Assembly (NCBI GenBank): GCA_963786445.1
Contig: CAWAZU010000025.1
Location: 360,247 to 424,246, forward strand
DNA: 64,000 bases
Direction: 5' to 3'
Origin: JAFKFJ01 sp963786445
GTDB lineage: Bacteria; Pseudomonadota; Alphaproteobacteria; Acetobacterales; Acetobacteraceae
Of this stretch, positions 34,807 to 44,564 are shown piece after piece. How positions within the stretch are numbered: position 1 is the stretch's first letter; each line of letters opens with the position of its first letter. The translations under genes and the position numbers were made by a program. The notes beneath the pieces were generated by a model, which worked only from the letters and a program-made list of their open reading frames with translations, was not told where the DNA came from and made no database searches.

Positions 34807-37800
34807 TCAGGTATGGGTCGAAACCGAGGCCGGCTTGCCCGGCTGCTTGGCGGGCGGCGTCGCCTCACGCCCGCGGTGCACCAGGCTGAAAATGGTCGGC
34901 ACGAAGAACAGCGTCGAGATCGTAGCACAGATCAGGCCGCCGATCACCGCCCGACCCAGCGGCGCGTTCTGGTCGGCGCTGACCGCCATCGGCGCCATGC
35001 CGATCACCATCGCCAACGCCGTCATCAGCACCGGGCGGAAGCGGGTGAACCCGGCCTCCAGCGCCGCCGAGTGGGCATCGCGGCCCAGCGCCAGCTGCTC
35101 GCGCGCGAAGCTGACGATCAGGATGCTGTTGGCGGTCGCGACGCCCATGCACATGATCGCCCCGGTCAGTGCCGGCACCGACAGCGTGGTGCCGGAGGCG
35201 AACAGGATCCAGACGATGCCGGCCAGCGCCGCCGGCAGCGCCGTAATGATGACGAACGGGTCCAGCCAGGACTGGAAGTTGACCACGATCACCAGGTAGA
35301 TCAGCAGGATGGCGAAGGCGAGGCCGAAGTAGAGCTGGCTGTACGCGCTGGTCATGGTGGTGACCTGCCCGGCGAGCGCAACCTGGCTGCCCCGCGGCAC
35401 CGCGGCCTTGGTACTCGCAAGGATGGCATTCACGTCGGCAGCGACCGCCCCCAGGTCGCGGTCCTGCACCGCAGCATAGATGTCGATTGCGGGCTCCACG
35501 TTGTAGTGCGTGACCACCGCGTCCGACGTGCCCACCCGCACGGTTGCCAGCGCACCGAGCAGCTCCGTCTTGCCGTGCGCCGTGATCGGAAGGTTGGCGA
35601 GTTCGCCGACGGTGTCGATGTCGTATTGCGGCATTTGCACGACGATCGGGTAGGAGACGCCGGTGCGGGGGTCGAGCCAGAAGGTCGGCGCGGTCTGGAT
35701 GCTGCCGGCGAGCGCCGTCTGCAGGCTGTCCGTCACGTCGCGTTCGGTCAGCCCCGTCATGCCGGCTATCGTCCGGTGCGCGTTCACGTAGAGCGTCGGC
35801 TCGTTGAACGCCTGCTGGATGCGGGCATCGGCAATGCCCGGCACGCCGCGGACGCGCTTCAGCACGGCGTCGGCATAGGCGCGGTTCTTCGCCATCTGGC
35901 GGCTGGGGCCGGTGATGCGCACGTCGATCGGCGCCGGCAGCCCGAAATTGAGGATCTGCGTGGTGATGTCGGCCGGCAGGAAGGAGAACGTGGTGCCGGG
36001 GTACAGCCGCGGCAGCACTTCGCGCAGCCGCCGCACATAGTCGGCCGTCGGGGCATGATCGGCGTCAAGCGTGATCAGGATGTCGGCGTCCTCGACGCCG
36101 ATGGTGCCCGAGTTGCCGTAGGCGATGTTGATGCCGCTGATCGGCAGGCCGATATTGTCGACGATGCTGGTCAGCTGATTGGGCGGGATGACGTGGCGGA
36201 CCGTTGTCTCCACCTCGTCGCACAGCCGCGCCGTTTCCTCGATGCGGGTGCCGGTCTGCGCGCGGATGTGCAGCTTGATCTGGCCGGAATCGGTGGTCGG
36301 GAAGAAGTTCTGGCCGAGCCAGGGCACAAGCCCGAACGAAACCAGCACGACGGCCAGGAACCCGGCGACGAACAGCCAGGGCCGGGCCAGCGCCATGCCG
36401 AGGGTTTCGCGATATCGGCCGCGCACCCGCTCGAACCGATGCTCGAAGCCCTGCTGGAAGCGGCCGAAGATGCTGCGCCGGGGCGGCGGCCCGGCGGGCA
36501 GGCCGTGGCCGGCCGGCCCGTGCGCCTGATGCACCTGCGCCGCGAGCAAGTAGTTCGCGAGGGTCGGCACCAGCGTGCGGGAGAGGACGAACGATCCGAA
36601 CAGCGCGAACACCACCGCTTCCGCCAGCGGCCGGAACAGGTAGCCGGCGACGCCGCCGAGCGTGAACATCGGCACGAACACGATGTAGATGCACAGCAGC
36701 GAGACGAAGGCCGGCACCACGATCTGGCGGGCGCCGTCCATGATCGCGGCCTCGATGCCTTTGCCCTGTTCGAGATGGTAATTGATGTTCTCGATGGTGA
36801 CGGTCGCGTCATCGACCAGGATGCCGACGGCCAGCGCCAACCCGCCCAGGGTCATCACGTTGATGGTCTCACCGAGGACCGACAGAATCGTGATCGATGT
36901 CAGCACGGCGAGCGGGATCGACACGGTGATGATCACCGTCGAGCGCCAGCTGCCGAGGAAGATCAGGATCATCAGCCCGGTGAGCGCCGCCGCGATGGCG
37001 CCTTCGCGCATCACACCGGTGACGGCGTCGAGCACGAACACCGACTGATCGCCGACCGCATCCAGCCGGATGCCGGGCGGCAGCGTCTGCCGCACATGCG
37101 GCAGCAGCTTCTTGATGCCGTTGATGATGTTCAGGGTGGAGGCGGAGCCAACCTTCAGGATGGTCATCAGCACGGCGCGGGTGCCGTTCACGCGGACGAT
37201 GTTGATCTGCGGCGGGTAGCCGTCATGCACGAAGGCGACATCGCGCATGTAGATGATGGTGCCGTTGATCTTCTGGATCGGAAGATTGTTCAGGTTGGCG
37301 ATCACGGTCGGGCTGTTGTTCAATTGGACCGTGTATTCGAACTTGCCGACCTTCTCCGTCCCGACCGGCGTGATCTGGTTTTCGTTCGCCAGGGCATTGC
37401 CGACGTCCTGCGCCGATAGACCATATTGCTGCAGCGCATGCTCGTCGATATCGACCTGGATCTGCCGGACCTTGCCGCCATAGGGCGAGGGAATGGCCGC
37501 GCCGGCGACGCTCGCGAGCTGCGGGCGGATGAAGTTCTGGGCATAGTCGAACAGCGTCTGCTCCGGCAGCGTCTTGCTGGAGACGGCGATCTGCAGGATC
37601 GGCACCGATGAGGCGTTGAACCGTAGTACGTAGGGCGGCGTGATGCCGGCCGGCAGCCATTTCAGCACCGTCTGCGCCGAAGCGGTGACCTGGGCGAGGG
37701 CCGCGTTGATGTTGACGCCCCTCTGGAAGAAGATCTTGATGACGCCGTAGCCGGTCAGCGATTGCGACTCCATGTGCTCGATGTCGTTCACCTGCGTAGT

Positions 37801-38016
37801 GACCGAACGTTCGAAGTAATACACGACCCGACCAGACATGTCGTCTGGCGGCAGCCCGTTGTACGTCCAGACGACACTGATAACCGGAATGTTAATATTG
37901 GGAAATATATCGATTGGCGTCCGCACGGCCGCCAGCACGCCGAAGATCATGATCAGCAGCGCCAGCACGATGAAGGTGTAGGGGCGCCGCAGGGCGACGC
38001 TGACGATCCCGATCAT
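34807..38016 (-). CDS. RND-family efflux pump (AcrB/MdtB-like, HAE1 type)
   Basis: A 1069-residue inner-membrane transporter. The start MIGIVSVALRRPYTFIVLAL and FPNINIPVISVVWTYNGLPP are classic for the class. GGLALAVGILVDDATVTIEN in helix 4 has the paired Asp of the proton relay. Two large periplasmic loops and a C-terminal set of helices ending in FVPTIFSLVHRG complete the fold. The substrate cannot be read from sequence. It is the first gene of the operon, transcribed away from the porin. Confidence 0.93.
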   Translation of the reverse strand: MIGIVSVALRRPYTFIVLALLIMIFGVLAAVRTPIDIFPNINIPVISVVWTYNGLPPDDMSGRVVYYFERSVTTQVNDIEHMESQSLTGYGVIKIFFQRGVNINAALAQVTASAQTVLKWLPAGITPPYVLRFNASSVPILQIAVSSKTLPEQTLFDYAQNFIRPQLASVAGAAIPSPYGGKVRQIQVDIDEHALQQYGLSAQDVGNALANENQITPVGTEKVGKFEYTVQLNNSPTVIANLNNLPIQKINGTIIYMRDVAFVHDGYPPQINIVRVNGTRAVLMTILKVGSASTLNIINGIKKLLPHVRQTLPPGIRLDAVGDQSVFVLDAVTGVMREGAIAAALTGLMILIFLGSWRSTVIITVSIPLAVLTSITILSVLGETINVMTLGGLALAVGILVDDATVTIENINYHLEQGKGIEAAIMDGARQIVVPAFVSLLCIYIVFVPMFTLGGVAGYLFRPLAEAVVFALFGSFVLSRTLVPTLANYLLAAQVHQAHGPAGHGLPAGPPPRRSIFGRFQQGFEHRFERVRGRYRETLGMALARPWLFVAGFLAVVLVSFGLVPWLGQNFFPTTDSGQIKLHIRAQTGTRIEETARLCDEVETTVRHVIPPNQLTSIVDNIGLPISGINIAYGNSGTIGVEDADILITLDADHAPTADYVRRLREVLPRLYPGTTFSFLPADITTQILNFGLPAPIDVRITGPSRQMAKNRAYADAVLKRVRGVPGIADARIQQAFNEPTLYVNAHRTIAGMTGLTERDVTDSLQTALAGSIQTAPTFWLDPRTGVSYPIVVQMPQYDIDTVGELANLPITAHGKTELLGALATVRVGTSDAVVTHYNVEPAIDIYAAVQDRDLGAVAADVNAILASTKAAVPRGSQVALAGQVTTMTSAYSQLYFGLAFAILLIYLVIVVNFQSWLDPFVIITALPAALAGIVWILFASGTTLSVPALTGAIMCMGVATANSILIVSFAREQLALGRDAHSAALEAGFTRFRPVLMTALAMVIGMAPMAVSADQNAPLGRAVIGGLICATISTLFFVPTIFSLVHRGREATPPAKQPGKPASVSTHT

Positions 38017-38309
38017 CCGTCGTTCCCGGTTGCGCCGAGCGAACGCCCGCCACAAACCACAAATATGGTGCCGGTGCCAGTCAGTCCGGTCCGGTCGGTG
38101 GTGCCCTTCGCGGCTGGCCGCGTCGTGGTGCAGCGCCATACCGGGGCTGGGGCGGAGAGGCACGTATAATCGGGTTTAGTCGGCTCTCCCGGCCCGGCCG
38201 CTGCAATTGTCACGATCATGCCACACACGAGTTGCCGACCCGCAACTAGGGTGCGTGGTGCCACGCCTCACGGGGAGGTGAGGCAATGGACGGGCTGGTC
38301 GAGGAATTG

Positions 38310-39974
38310 ATGAGCACACGCACACTGTTGAGGGCCGCGCTGCTGGCGGCCACCGCGCTTGCCGGCAGCGGACTGATCCGCCCAGCCGCCGCGCAGTCCG
38401 ACACGCAAATTCAGACCATCGAAAGCCAGATCAAGGCACTGCAGGCCGAACTGGCGCACATGAAGGCGGATTCCGCGGCGCGCGATCGGGCGCTGAAGGC
38501 AGCGCAGGACCAGGCGCAGGCGGCGCAGGCACAGGCGGCCGCCGCGGCCGCGCAGCAGCAGGCGCTGCAGGCGAAGCTGGCGGAGCTTCCGGTCGCGGCG
38601 CCTGTCCCGGCCGGCCCGAAGCTGCCACTGGGCACGTTCCGCGTCGGCGGCGTCACCGTGACGCTGGGCGGGTTCACGGCAGGAGAGGGTATCTTCCGCT
38701 CGAGGAACGAGGCGGCGGGCATCGACACGAACTTTAACGGCAACATCCCGTTCCGCAACAGCCCGAACTACTACATCCCGGAATACCGTTTCACCGGGCA
38801 GCAGAGTCGTTTCGCGTTGCTGGCGCAGGGCAACGTGGATAATTCGCAGAGCCTGACCAGCTACATGGAGACGGACTTCCTGTCCGCCGGGTCGTCGTCG
38901 AACAACAACCAGAGCAACAGCTACACGCTCCGGGTGCGGCAGTTCTACGGCGAGTATGACAACTCGGCCTGGGGATTTCACGCGGTCGCCGGCCAGGCCT
39001 GGAGCTTGGCCACGCCCTATCGCGTCGGTCTGATCCCCCGGCAGGAGAACGTGCCGCTGACGATCGACGCCCAGTACGTCGTCGGCTTCCAGTGGGAGCG
39101 CCAGGCCGAGCTCCGCCTCGTGGAGGATTTCGCGGATCGGAGGCTGTGGGCCGGCATCTCGTTTGAGGAGCCGGCGACCATCTTCTCCGGCTCGGCCGGG
39201 CCAAACTGCCTGACCGGAGCGTCCACGTTGACCGCCAACAAGCTCGGGACGCTGGAATACGCGCAATGCGGCGGGCCGAACGTGAACTCGGTCACCGCCT
39301 ACAGCGACAGCATCGCGCCGGACATTATCGCCAAGATTGCCGCCGATCCCGGCTTCGGCCACTATGAACTCTACAGCATGCTGCGCTTCCTGACCGGCCG
39401 CGTGTCCGAGACGGGCAGCGGGCACGAGTACACCACCACCGGGCAGGGCGTCGGCGGCAGCCTGATCGTGCCGGTGGTGCCGCGAATGGTGGACTTCCAG
39501 CTCCAAGGCTTGGTCGGCCAGGGTGTCGGCCGCTATGGATCGGCTCAGCTTCCCGACGCAACGTTCGATGCGTCGGGCAAGATCAAAGCCCTGCCGAACT
39601 ATCAGATCATGGGCGGGTTTGTCGCCCATCCGGAGCCTTCCGTCGATATCTATGCGTACGGCGGCACCGAGCAGACAATGCGGAAGTCCTACGGCGATGG
39701 CGCCGGTTACGGCAATCCGACGACAGGCCTCGTCGGCTGCTACTCCGAGCTCGGCTCCTGCTCGGCCAATACGTCCGGTGTGATCGAGGGGACGGTCGGC
39801 GCGTGGTGGCGTTTCCTCAAGGGGAACTACGGGACGGCGCAGATGGGCGCGCAGTGGGAATACATCGTGCGTGACGCATTCTCCGGCGCCGGTGCGACGA
39901 AGGGCAGCGGCTTGACGCCGACCACCAACGAGAATGCGTTCCTGATTAGTTTCCGCTACTTGCCGTTCCAATAA
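38310..39974 (+). CDS. outer-membrane porin with N-terminal coiled coil
   Basis: A 554-residue protein. The signal peptide ends around PAAAQS. Residues about 35-85 form an Ala/Gln-rich coiled coil (DTQIQTIESQIKALQAELAH), as in trimer-aligning stalks. Alternating aromatic beta-strands follow (GFTAGEGIFRSRNE, YNFN-like turns), ending in the barrel-closing ...SFRYLPFQ. GAGG at 38301-38304 favours ATG 38310 over the ATG at 38286. It is divergent from the efflux operon over about 290 bp, in which a TATAAT at 38165-38170 is the only promoter-like box noted. Its 3' end overlaps the convergent histidine kinase by 29 bases. Confidence 0.83.
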   Translation: MSTRTLLRAALLAATALAGSGLIRPAAAQSDTQIQTIESQIKALQAELAHMKADSAARDRALKAAQDQAQAAQAQAAAAAAQQQALQAKLAELPVAAPVPAGPKLPLGTFRVGGVTVTLGGFTAGEGIFRSRNEAAGIDTNFNGNIPFRNSPNYYIPEYRFTGQQSRFALLAQGNVDNSQSLTSYMETDFLSAGSSSNNNQSNSYTLRVRQFYGEYDNSAWGFHAVAGQAWSLATPYRVGLIPRQENVPLTIDAQYVVGFQWERQAELRLVEDFADRRLWAGISFEEPATIFSGSAGPNCLTGASTLTANKLGTLEYAQCGGPNVNSVTAYSDSIAPDIIAKIAADPGFGHYELYSMLRFLTGRVSETGSGHEYTTTGQGVGGSLIVPVVPRMVDFQLQGLVGQGVGRYGSAQLPDATFDASGKIKALPNYQIMGGFVAHPEPSVDIYAYGGTEQTMRKSYGDGAGYGNPTTGLVGCYSELGSCSANTSGVIEGTVGAWWRFLKGNYGTAQMGAQWEYIVRDAFSGAGATKGSGLTPTTNENAFLISFRYLPFQ

Positions 39975-41448
39975 GACGCTCCGCCTCCGCGGGGCCCGCG
40001 TCGGTTCGTACCGGCGCGGGTTGCGCCTGGGCAGGCGGGACAGCCTGCGGCAAGTCGCCCGTGTCGGTCAGGGCCTGTTCCCGATCGCCGCCGGCCAGGA
40101 TCACGAAGATTGCGCCGGTGCCCTGCGCCGGTTCGCGCAACTCCAGCCGGAACTGGTGCAGGCGGACGATGGCGTTGACGATGCTGAGGCCAAGCCCGTG
40201 TCCCGCCGTGTGCCGGCTCGCCTCGGCGCGATAGAACCGCCGCACCACGGCCGCCCGCTCGTCCGGCGGAATGCCCGGTCCGGTGTCCTCCACGCGCAGC
40301 GCCGGCTGGTGACCTTCCATCCCGACCGCGAGCCGGATGTGTCCTTCCGCCGGCGTGAACTTCACGGCGTTGTCCATCAGGTTCGCGATCGCTTCCATCA
40401 GCAGCTCGGCGTCCCCGGCCACGACCGGGGACGCGCTGATCTGCAGTTCCAGCGTCAGCCGGTGTTCTTCGCAGACCGGCTGATAGAGTTCGCAGGCTTC
40501 GCGCGCGAGCTCGGCGAGGTTGATCTCGGCGAAGCCGCTGCGGCGCCTCCCCGTTTCGATCTCGGCGATGCGCAGCAGCGCGGTGGTGATGCCGATCGTC
40601 TGGTCGAGGTCGCCGACCGCCGCGTCCACCACCCGGCGCAGGGCCGCCAGGGTCTCGGCGCCGTCGCGCCCCCGCTCCAGCTTCGCGCGCGCGCGCGCCA
40701 GCGGGGTCCGCAGGTCATGCGCGATGTTGTCTCCGACGCCCTTGGCCTCGTGCAGCAGGCGTTCGATGCGGTCGAGCATCCGGTTGACGCTGCTGGCGAG
40801 CCGGTCGTGGTCGTCGCTTGTGCCGCGCGTCGGCAGACGCTCATGCAGATCGCCGCGCATGATCCGCTCGATCGTCTCATGCACGTCCTTGACCCGGGCG
40901 AGAGCCCGGCGGCTGAGGAGCGCGCCGGTCAGCAGCGAGAGCAAGAAGGCCGGGATCAGCGCGATCTCCAGCGCCCGCAGCACCGGCTCGCGCAGCTCCG
41001 ACAGCACAACGATGTCGCGCGCGATGACGAGCACTTCGCCGTCGGGCAGGCGGCGAGCGACCGCCCGCACCACGGCGAAGGCGGCCGCCTTCGGCTCGAT
41101 GCCTGCGGCAGCGACCCGGTGCGCCAGCCCGTCGATCGGCAGGCCGGTCGGGACGTGGTGCAGATTGCCGACCAGCGGCGTGCCGTCGGCCGCGAACACG
41201 CCGATGAAGGTGTTGCGAAACAGCCGGCCGGCGATCTGCCGGCTGACCGTGTGGATGATCTCGGCCCGGCTTTCGCCGGCGATGAACTCGGCCTCGTTCT
41301 GCAGCAGATGCTCGACCCGTGCGGTCTCGAACACGGCAGTCTGCCAATAGATGAAGCCGAACAGCAGCAGCGTCACCGCGGCGATCGTCGCCGCGAAGGC
41401 GGCGGCGAGGCGGAACGGCGTCGAGCGGAAGATTTCAGTCTGGAACAC
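39946..41448 (-). CDS. two-component sensor histidine kinase
   Basis: A 500-residue membrane kinase. A helix near residues 12-34 and another near 165-188 frame a periplasmic sensor domain. HAMP (SRRALARVKDVHETIERIMR), the HisKA phospho-His in NIAHDLRTPLARARAK, and HATPase motifs (NLMDNAVKFTPAEG, EDTGPGIP, GHGLGLSIVNAIV) follow. The start GTG overlaps the regulator gene by 14 bases. A signal is unknown; position next to the efflux operon and porin suggests envelope or drug stress. Confidence 0.9.
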   Translation of the reverse strand: MFQTEIFRSTPFRLAAAFAATIAAVTLLLFGFIYWQTAVFETARVEHLLQNEAEFIAGESRAEIIHTVSRQIAGRLFRNTFIGVFAADGTPLVGNLHHVPTGLPIDGLAHRVAAAGIEPKAAAFAVVRAVARRLPDGEVLVIARDIVVLSELREPVLRALEIALIPAFLLSLLTGALLSRRALARVKDVHETIERIMRGDLHERLPTRGTSDDHDRLASSVNRMLDRIERLLHEAKGVGDNIAHDLRTPLARARAKLERGRDGAETLAALRRVVDAAVGDLDQTIGITTALLRIAEIETGRRRSGFAEINLAELAREACELYQPVCEEHRLTLELQISASPVVAGDAELLMEAIANLMDNAVKFTPAEGHIRLAVGMEGHQPALRVEDTGPGIPPDERAAVVRRFYRAEASRHTAGHGLGLSIVNAIVRLHQFRLELREPAQGTGAIFVILAGGDREQALTDTGDLPQAVPPAQAQPAPVRTDAGPAEAERLIGTASSGN

Positions 41449-42175
41449 GGAAGATGAAGCCGGCGCCGCGCACGCTCTGGATCAGTGGCGGCTCGCCCGG
41501 CGCGTCCAGCTTGCGGCGCAGCCGGCCGATATGAACGTCCACCAGGTTGGTCTGCGGCAGGAAACGGTAGTGCCACACGTCTTCGAGCAGCATGTCACGG
41601 GTGACCAGTTGTCCCGGGCGGCGCATCAGGTACTCAAGCAGCTTGAACTCGCGCGGCAGCAGATCGAGCTCGCGCTCGCCGCGACGGACCGTGCGGTCGA
41701 TCAGGTCCATCTCCAGCGGTCCCACGCGCAGCACCGTCTCGCGCATGTCGATTGGCCGGCGCAGCAGCGCCTCCACCCGTGCCGCCAGTTCCATGAACGC
41801 GAACGGCTTGGTCAGGTAGTCGTCGCCGCCCGCCTTCAGTCCGCGGACACGGTCGTCGACCGCGCTCAGCGCGCTCAGCACCAGCACCGGCGTGCGGATG
41901 CCGAGCGCGCGCACGCGCTCGATCACGGTCAGCCCGTCGAGGCCGGGCAGCAGCCGATCGACGATCAGCAGGTCGAAATGGCGTGCCTGCACGGCCCGCA
42001 TGGCAATGGCGCCGTCGCCGATATGTTCCACCACATATCCGCGGCCGATCAGGTCGTCGCGCACCTCGTCGGCAATGCTCTGGTCGTCCTCCACCAGCAT
42101 GATGTTGGGCTTGCGTCCGGGGGCGGTGCGACCAAGTCCTGCCGCGGCGTCCCGATCCTGATCCACCATCGACAT
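41435..42175 (-). CDS. OmpR/PhoB-family response regulator
   Basis: A 246-residue regulator. The receiver domain (NIMLVEDDQSIADEV, phospho-Asp in LLIVDRLLPGLDG, KPFAFMELAAR) is followed by a winged-helix DNA-binding domain (LLPREFKLLEYLMRRPGQLV, VDVHIGRLRRKLDAPG). It is cotranscribed with the kinase downstream. It probably controls the neighbouring envelope genes, an inference from position. Confidence 0.93.
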   Translation of the reverse strand: MSMVDQDRDAAAGLGRTAPGRKPNIMLVEDDQSIADEVRDDLIGRGYVVEHIGDGAIAMRAVQARHFDLLIVDRLLPGLDGLTVIERVRALGIRTPVLVLSALSAVDDRVRGLKAGGDDYLTKPFAFMELAARVEALLRRPIDMRETVLRVGPLEMDLIDRTVRRGERELDLLPREFKLLEYLMRRPGQLVTRDMLLEDVWHYRFLPQTNLVDVHIGRLRRKLDAPGEPPLIQSVRGAGFIFRVPD

Positions 42176-42369
42176 GCGCGGCTCCCGCTCGGCTCAAGCC
42201 GGGGGTTAAGCAGTGCAACCCAACTCCTACAATTAAAACAGGTTTCACCGCGGGCCGCCAGCAGCTATCGTCCATGCAGGTCACGGCTGGTGACGTGGAA
42301 TTTAGTGGTGCCGGCGGACGGCCGGCGGGAACAAGCGGCGATGGCACAGACTGTTGGCGAAGGCGGAGC

Positions 42370-42810
42370 ATGAGCGGGCGCAGTTTCGTGCCCTCGCCCG
42401 TTCCCTGCGCATCCTGCCGGTTCTGGGCGCCATTCAACCCCAGCGTCGGAGTATGCCGACGCGGCGCTCCGCGACCCGTCGAAAGCAGCGACACCGTGGC
42501 CCATTGGCCCGAGACCTTCGCCGAGGAAGCTTGCGGCGAGGGCATGCTGCGCGCCCCTGAAGCGGCGCTGCAAGTCTGCGCAGAATGTGCCTACTGGGTG
42601 CCGAGCACCCGGGACGGCGGGGTGGCGCCGGTCGATTTCAACGATCGGGTGCGCGCGTGGTGGCATCGCGCCGGCCGTTGCGTCCGCCATGCCCCTGGCC
42701 CGCTCGCCGCTCCGGGCGCGCGCCTCGTGTGGCCGGCGACCCACGGCAGCAATTCCTGCGGCGAAGGCGCGCCTCTCGCGCCGCCCCCGCCGGTGGGCGA
42801 GCAGGCGTAG
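42370..42810 (+). CDS. tandem four-cysteine module protein, function unknown
   Basis: A 146-residue protein made of two copies of one module. Copy A has CASCRFW (Cys13, Cys16), GVCRRGAPRP (Cys29) and WPETFAEEACGEG (Cys55). Copy B has CAECAYW (Cys70, Cys73), GRCVRHAPGP (Cys104) and WPATHGSNSCGEG (Cys130). The spacing suggests a metal site (Zn or Fe-S) per module. AAGGCGGAG just upstream supports the ATG at 42370; an in-frame ATG at 42274 lacks one. I recognise single-module relatives as uncharacterised small proteins only. The next gene encodes a ModE-like regulator. Confidence 0.7.
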   Translation: MSGRSFVPSPVPCASCRFWAPFNPSVGVCRRGAPRPVESSDTVAHWPETFAEEACGEGMLRAPEAALQVCAECAYWVPSTRDGGVAPVDFNDRVRAWWHRAGRCVRHAPGPLAAPGARLVWPATHGSNSCGEGAPLAPPPPVGEQA

Positions 42811-42867
42811 CGAGCGGGATGGCGCGCTGCCGTTGATCGGCGGCGCGCGAAGTGACAGCCTGCCGCC

Positions 42868-43248
42868 ATGATCGCCATGCCGTCGCGCGCCGGCGCCGCA
42901 CCCCCGCAGGACCGGATCAGCATCCGCCTCGATCTTGCCTGCGGCGCACGCATCGGGCCCGGCAAGGTGGCGCTGCTGGAGGCGATCGCGCGCACCGGCT
43001 CGATCTCCGCCGCCGGCCGGGCGCTGCGCATGTCCTACCGGCGCGCCTGGGAACTGGTCGAAGACCTCAACCGCCACCTCGGCACCGCCGCGGTGACGGC
43101 AGCGGCGGGCGGCAGCGGCGGCGGCGGCGCCCGGCTGACCGCCACCGGGGCGGCCATCGTCACCGAATACCGCGCGCTGGAAGCCGAGGCGGCGACGAGT
43201 GCGGCGGCCCGGCTCGCGGCCCTGGAGCGGGCGCGCAGCCTCGGTTAG
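42868..43248 (+). CDS. ModE-like winged-helix regulator lacking molybdate-binding domains
   Basis: A 126-residue protein. The core IGPGKVALLEAIARTGSISA, AAGRALRMSYRRAWELVEDL and the Gly-rich wing (GGSGGGGARLTATG) match the N-terminal DNA-binding domain of ModE. The C-terminal TOBE/Mop molybdate-sensing domains are absent, as in other short ModE-type proteins. It may respond through a partner; the adjacent Cys-rich protein is a candidate. Start may be ATG 42868 or 42877. Confidence 0.8.
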   Translation: MIAMPSRAGAAPPQDRISIRLDLACGARIGPGKVALLEAIARTGSISAAGRALRMSYRRAWELVEDLNRHLGTAAVTAAAGGSGGGGARLTATGAAIVTEYRALEAEAATSAAARLAALERARSLG

Positions 43249-43399
43249 CGGCTGCCGCACTGCGTCCGGCGACCGGCTGCCCCGCCTTGGTCGTGTCAGC
43301 CCAGGTCCGCGCCGAGCCCGCTTGCCAGCCTGGCCGCCGCCGGCTAGGCGGGATGCTGCGCCGCCATACGCATCCGGCGCCCGAGGGAGATGCGGTTTC

Positions 43400-44428
43400 A
43401 TGAGCTACAGGGTCGCGGTCGTGGGCGCCACCGGGGCAGTCGGGCGCGAGATGCTGAAAACCCTCGCCGAGCGCAATTTCCCGGTCAAGGAAGTGGCGGC
43501 CGTCGCCTCCGGCCGGTCGGCCGGCGCGCAGGTCTCCTTTGGCGCAGCTTCGGTGCTGACGGTGCAGAGCCTGGAAAAATTCGATTTCCGCGGCTGGGAC
43601 ATCGGCCTGTTCAGCCCCGGTGCGGCGGTCTCCGCCGTGCATGCGCCGCGGGCGGCCGAGGCCGGGTGCCTGGTCATCGACAACACCAGCCATTTCCGCA
43701 TGGAGCCGGACGTGCCGCTGGTGGTGCCGGAGGTGAACCCGCAGGCGCTGACCCGCATCCGTCGCGGCATCATCGCCAACCCCAATTGCTCCACCATCCA
43801 GATGGTGGTGGCGCTGAAGCCGCTGCACGACCGCTTTACGGTGCGCCGCGTGGTGGTCGCGACCTACCAGTCGGTCTCCGGCGCCGGCAAGGAGGGCATG
43901 GACGAATTGTGGGCCGAGTCGCGGGCCGTCTTCGTCAACGACCCGGTCAAGCCGGAGCAGTTCACCAAGCAGATCGCCTTCAACGTCATCCCGCACATCG
44001 ATCGTTTCATGGACGACGGTGCCACCAAGGAGGAGTGGAAGATGACGGTCGAGACGCGAAAAATCCTCGACCCGGAGATCAAGGTGATTGCCACCTGTGT
44101 GCGCGTGCCGGTGTTCATCGGACATGCCGAGGCGGTGCATGTCGAGTTCGCGCAACCGGTGACCGCCGGCGAGGCGCGTGCCGTACTGCGTGGCGCGCCG
44201 GGGGTGACGGTGCTGGACGAGCGGGAGGACGGGGGCTACGTGACCCCGCTGGAGGCGCAGGGCGAGGACGCCACCTTCGTCAGCCGCATCCGTCGCGACC
44301 CGACGGTGGAGCACGGCCTGGCGTTCTGGTGCGTGTCCGACAATCTGCGCAAGGGCGCCGCGCTGAACGCGGTCCAGATCGCCGAGACGGTGGTGGCGCT
44401 GGGGTTGCTCGCACGCCGCGCCGCCTGA
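43400..44428 (+). CDS. asd: aspartate-semialdehyde dehydrogenase
   Basis: A 342-residue enzyme of the Lys/Met/Thr pathway that reduces aspartyl phosphate. The Rossmann motif VVGATGAVGREML, the catalytic Cys in IIANPNCSTIQMV, and VSGAGKEGMDELW with RVPVFIGHAEAV in the dimerisation domain are intact. A GAGGGAGA box lies about ten bases before the ATG. It precedes the sdh operon by 136 bp. Confidence 0.94.
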   Translation: MSYRVAVVGATGAVGREMLKTLAERNFPVKEVAAVASGRSAGAQVSFGAASVLTVQSLEKFDFRGWDIGLFSPGAAVSAVHAPRAAEAGCLVIDNTSHFRMEPDVPLVVPEVNPQALTRIRRGIIANPNCSTIQMVVALKPLHDRFTVRRVVVATYQSVSGAGKEGMDELWAESRAVFVNDPVKPEQFTKQIAFNVIPHIDRFMDDGATKEEWKMTVETRKILDPEIKVIATCVRVPVFIGHAEAVHVEFAQPVTAGEARAVLRGAPGVTVLDEREDGGYVTPLEAQGEDATFVSRIRRDPTVEHGLAFWCVSDNLRKGAALNAVQIAETVVALGLLARRAA

Positions 44429-44564
44429 TCGCCGGCGGCGTGGGACTTCATCGCCGTTGCGCGGCCGAAGCCGGGGTCGATGAGCCGCTGGTTGCGTTGA
44501 CCCTTCGCATCGGCGCAGCTATGGGACGGCAACGGACCCGCTCTGGGCAGGAAGTTCGGCCGGC

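Noticed and set aside
42265..43401. 378-residue minus-strand frame over the Cys-module and ModE-like genes
   Set aside because: It is antisense to two plus-strand genes with recognisable motifs and has a low-complexity Arg/Ala/Gly composition.
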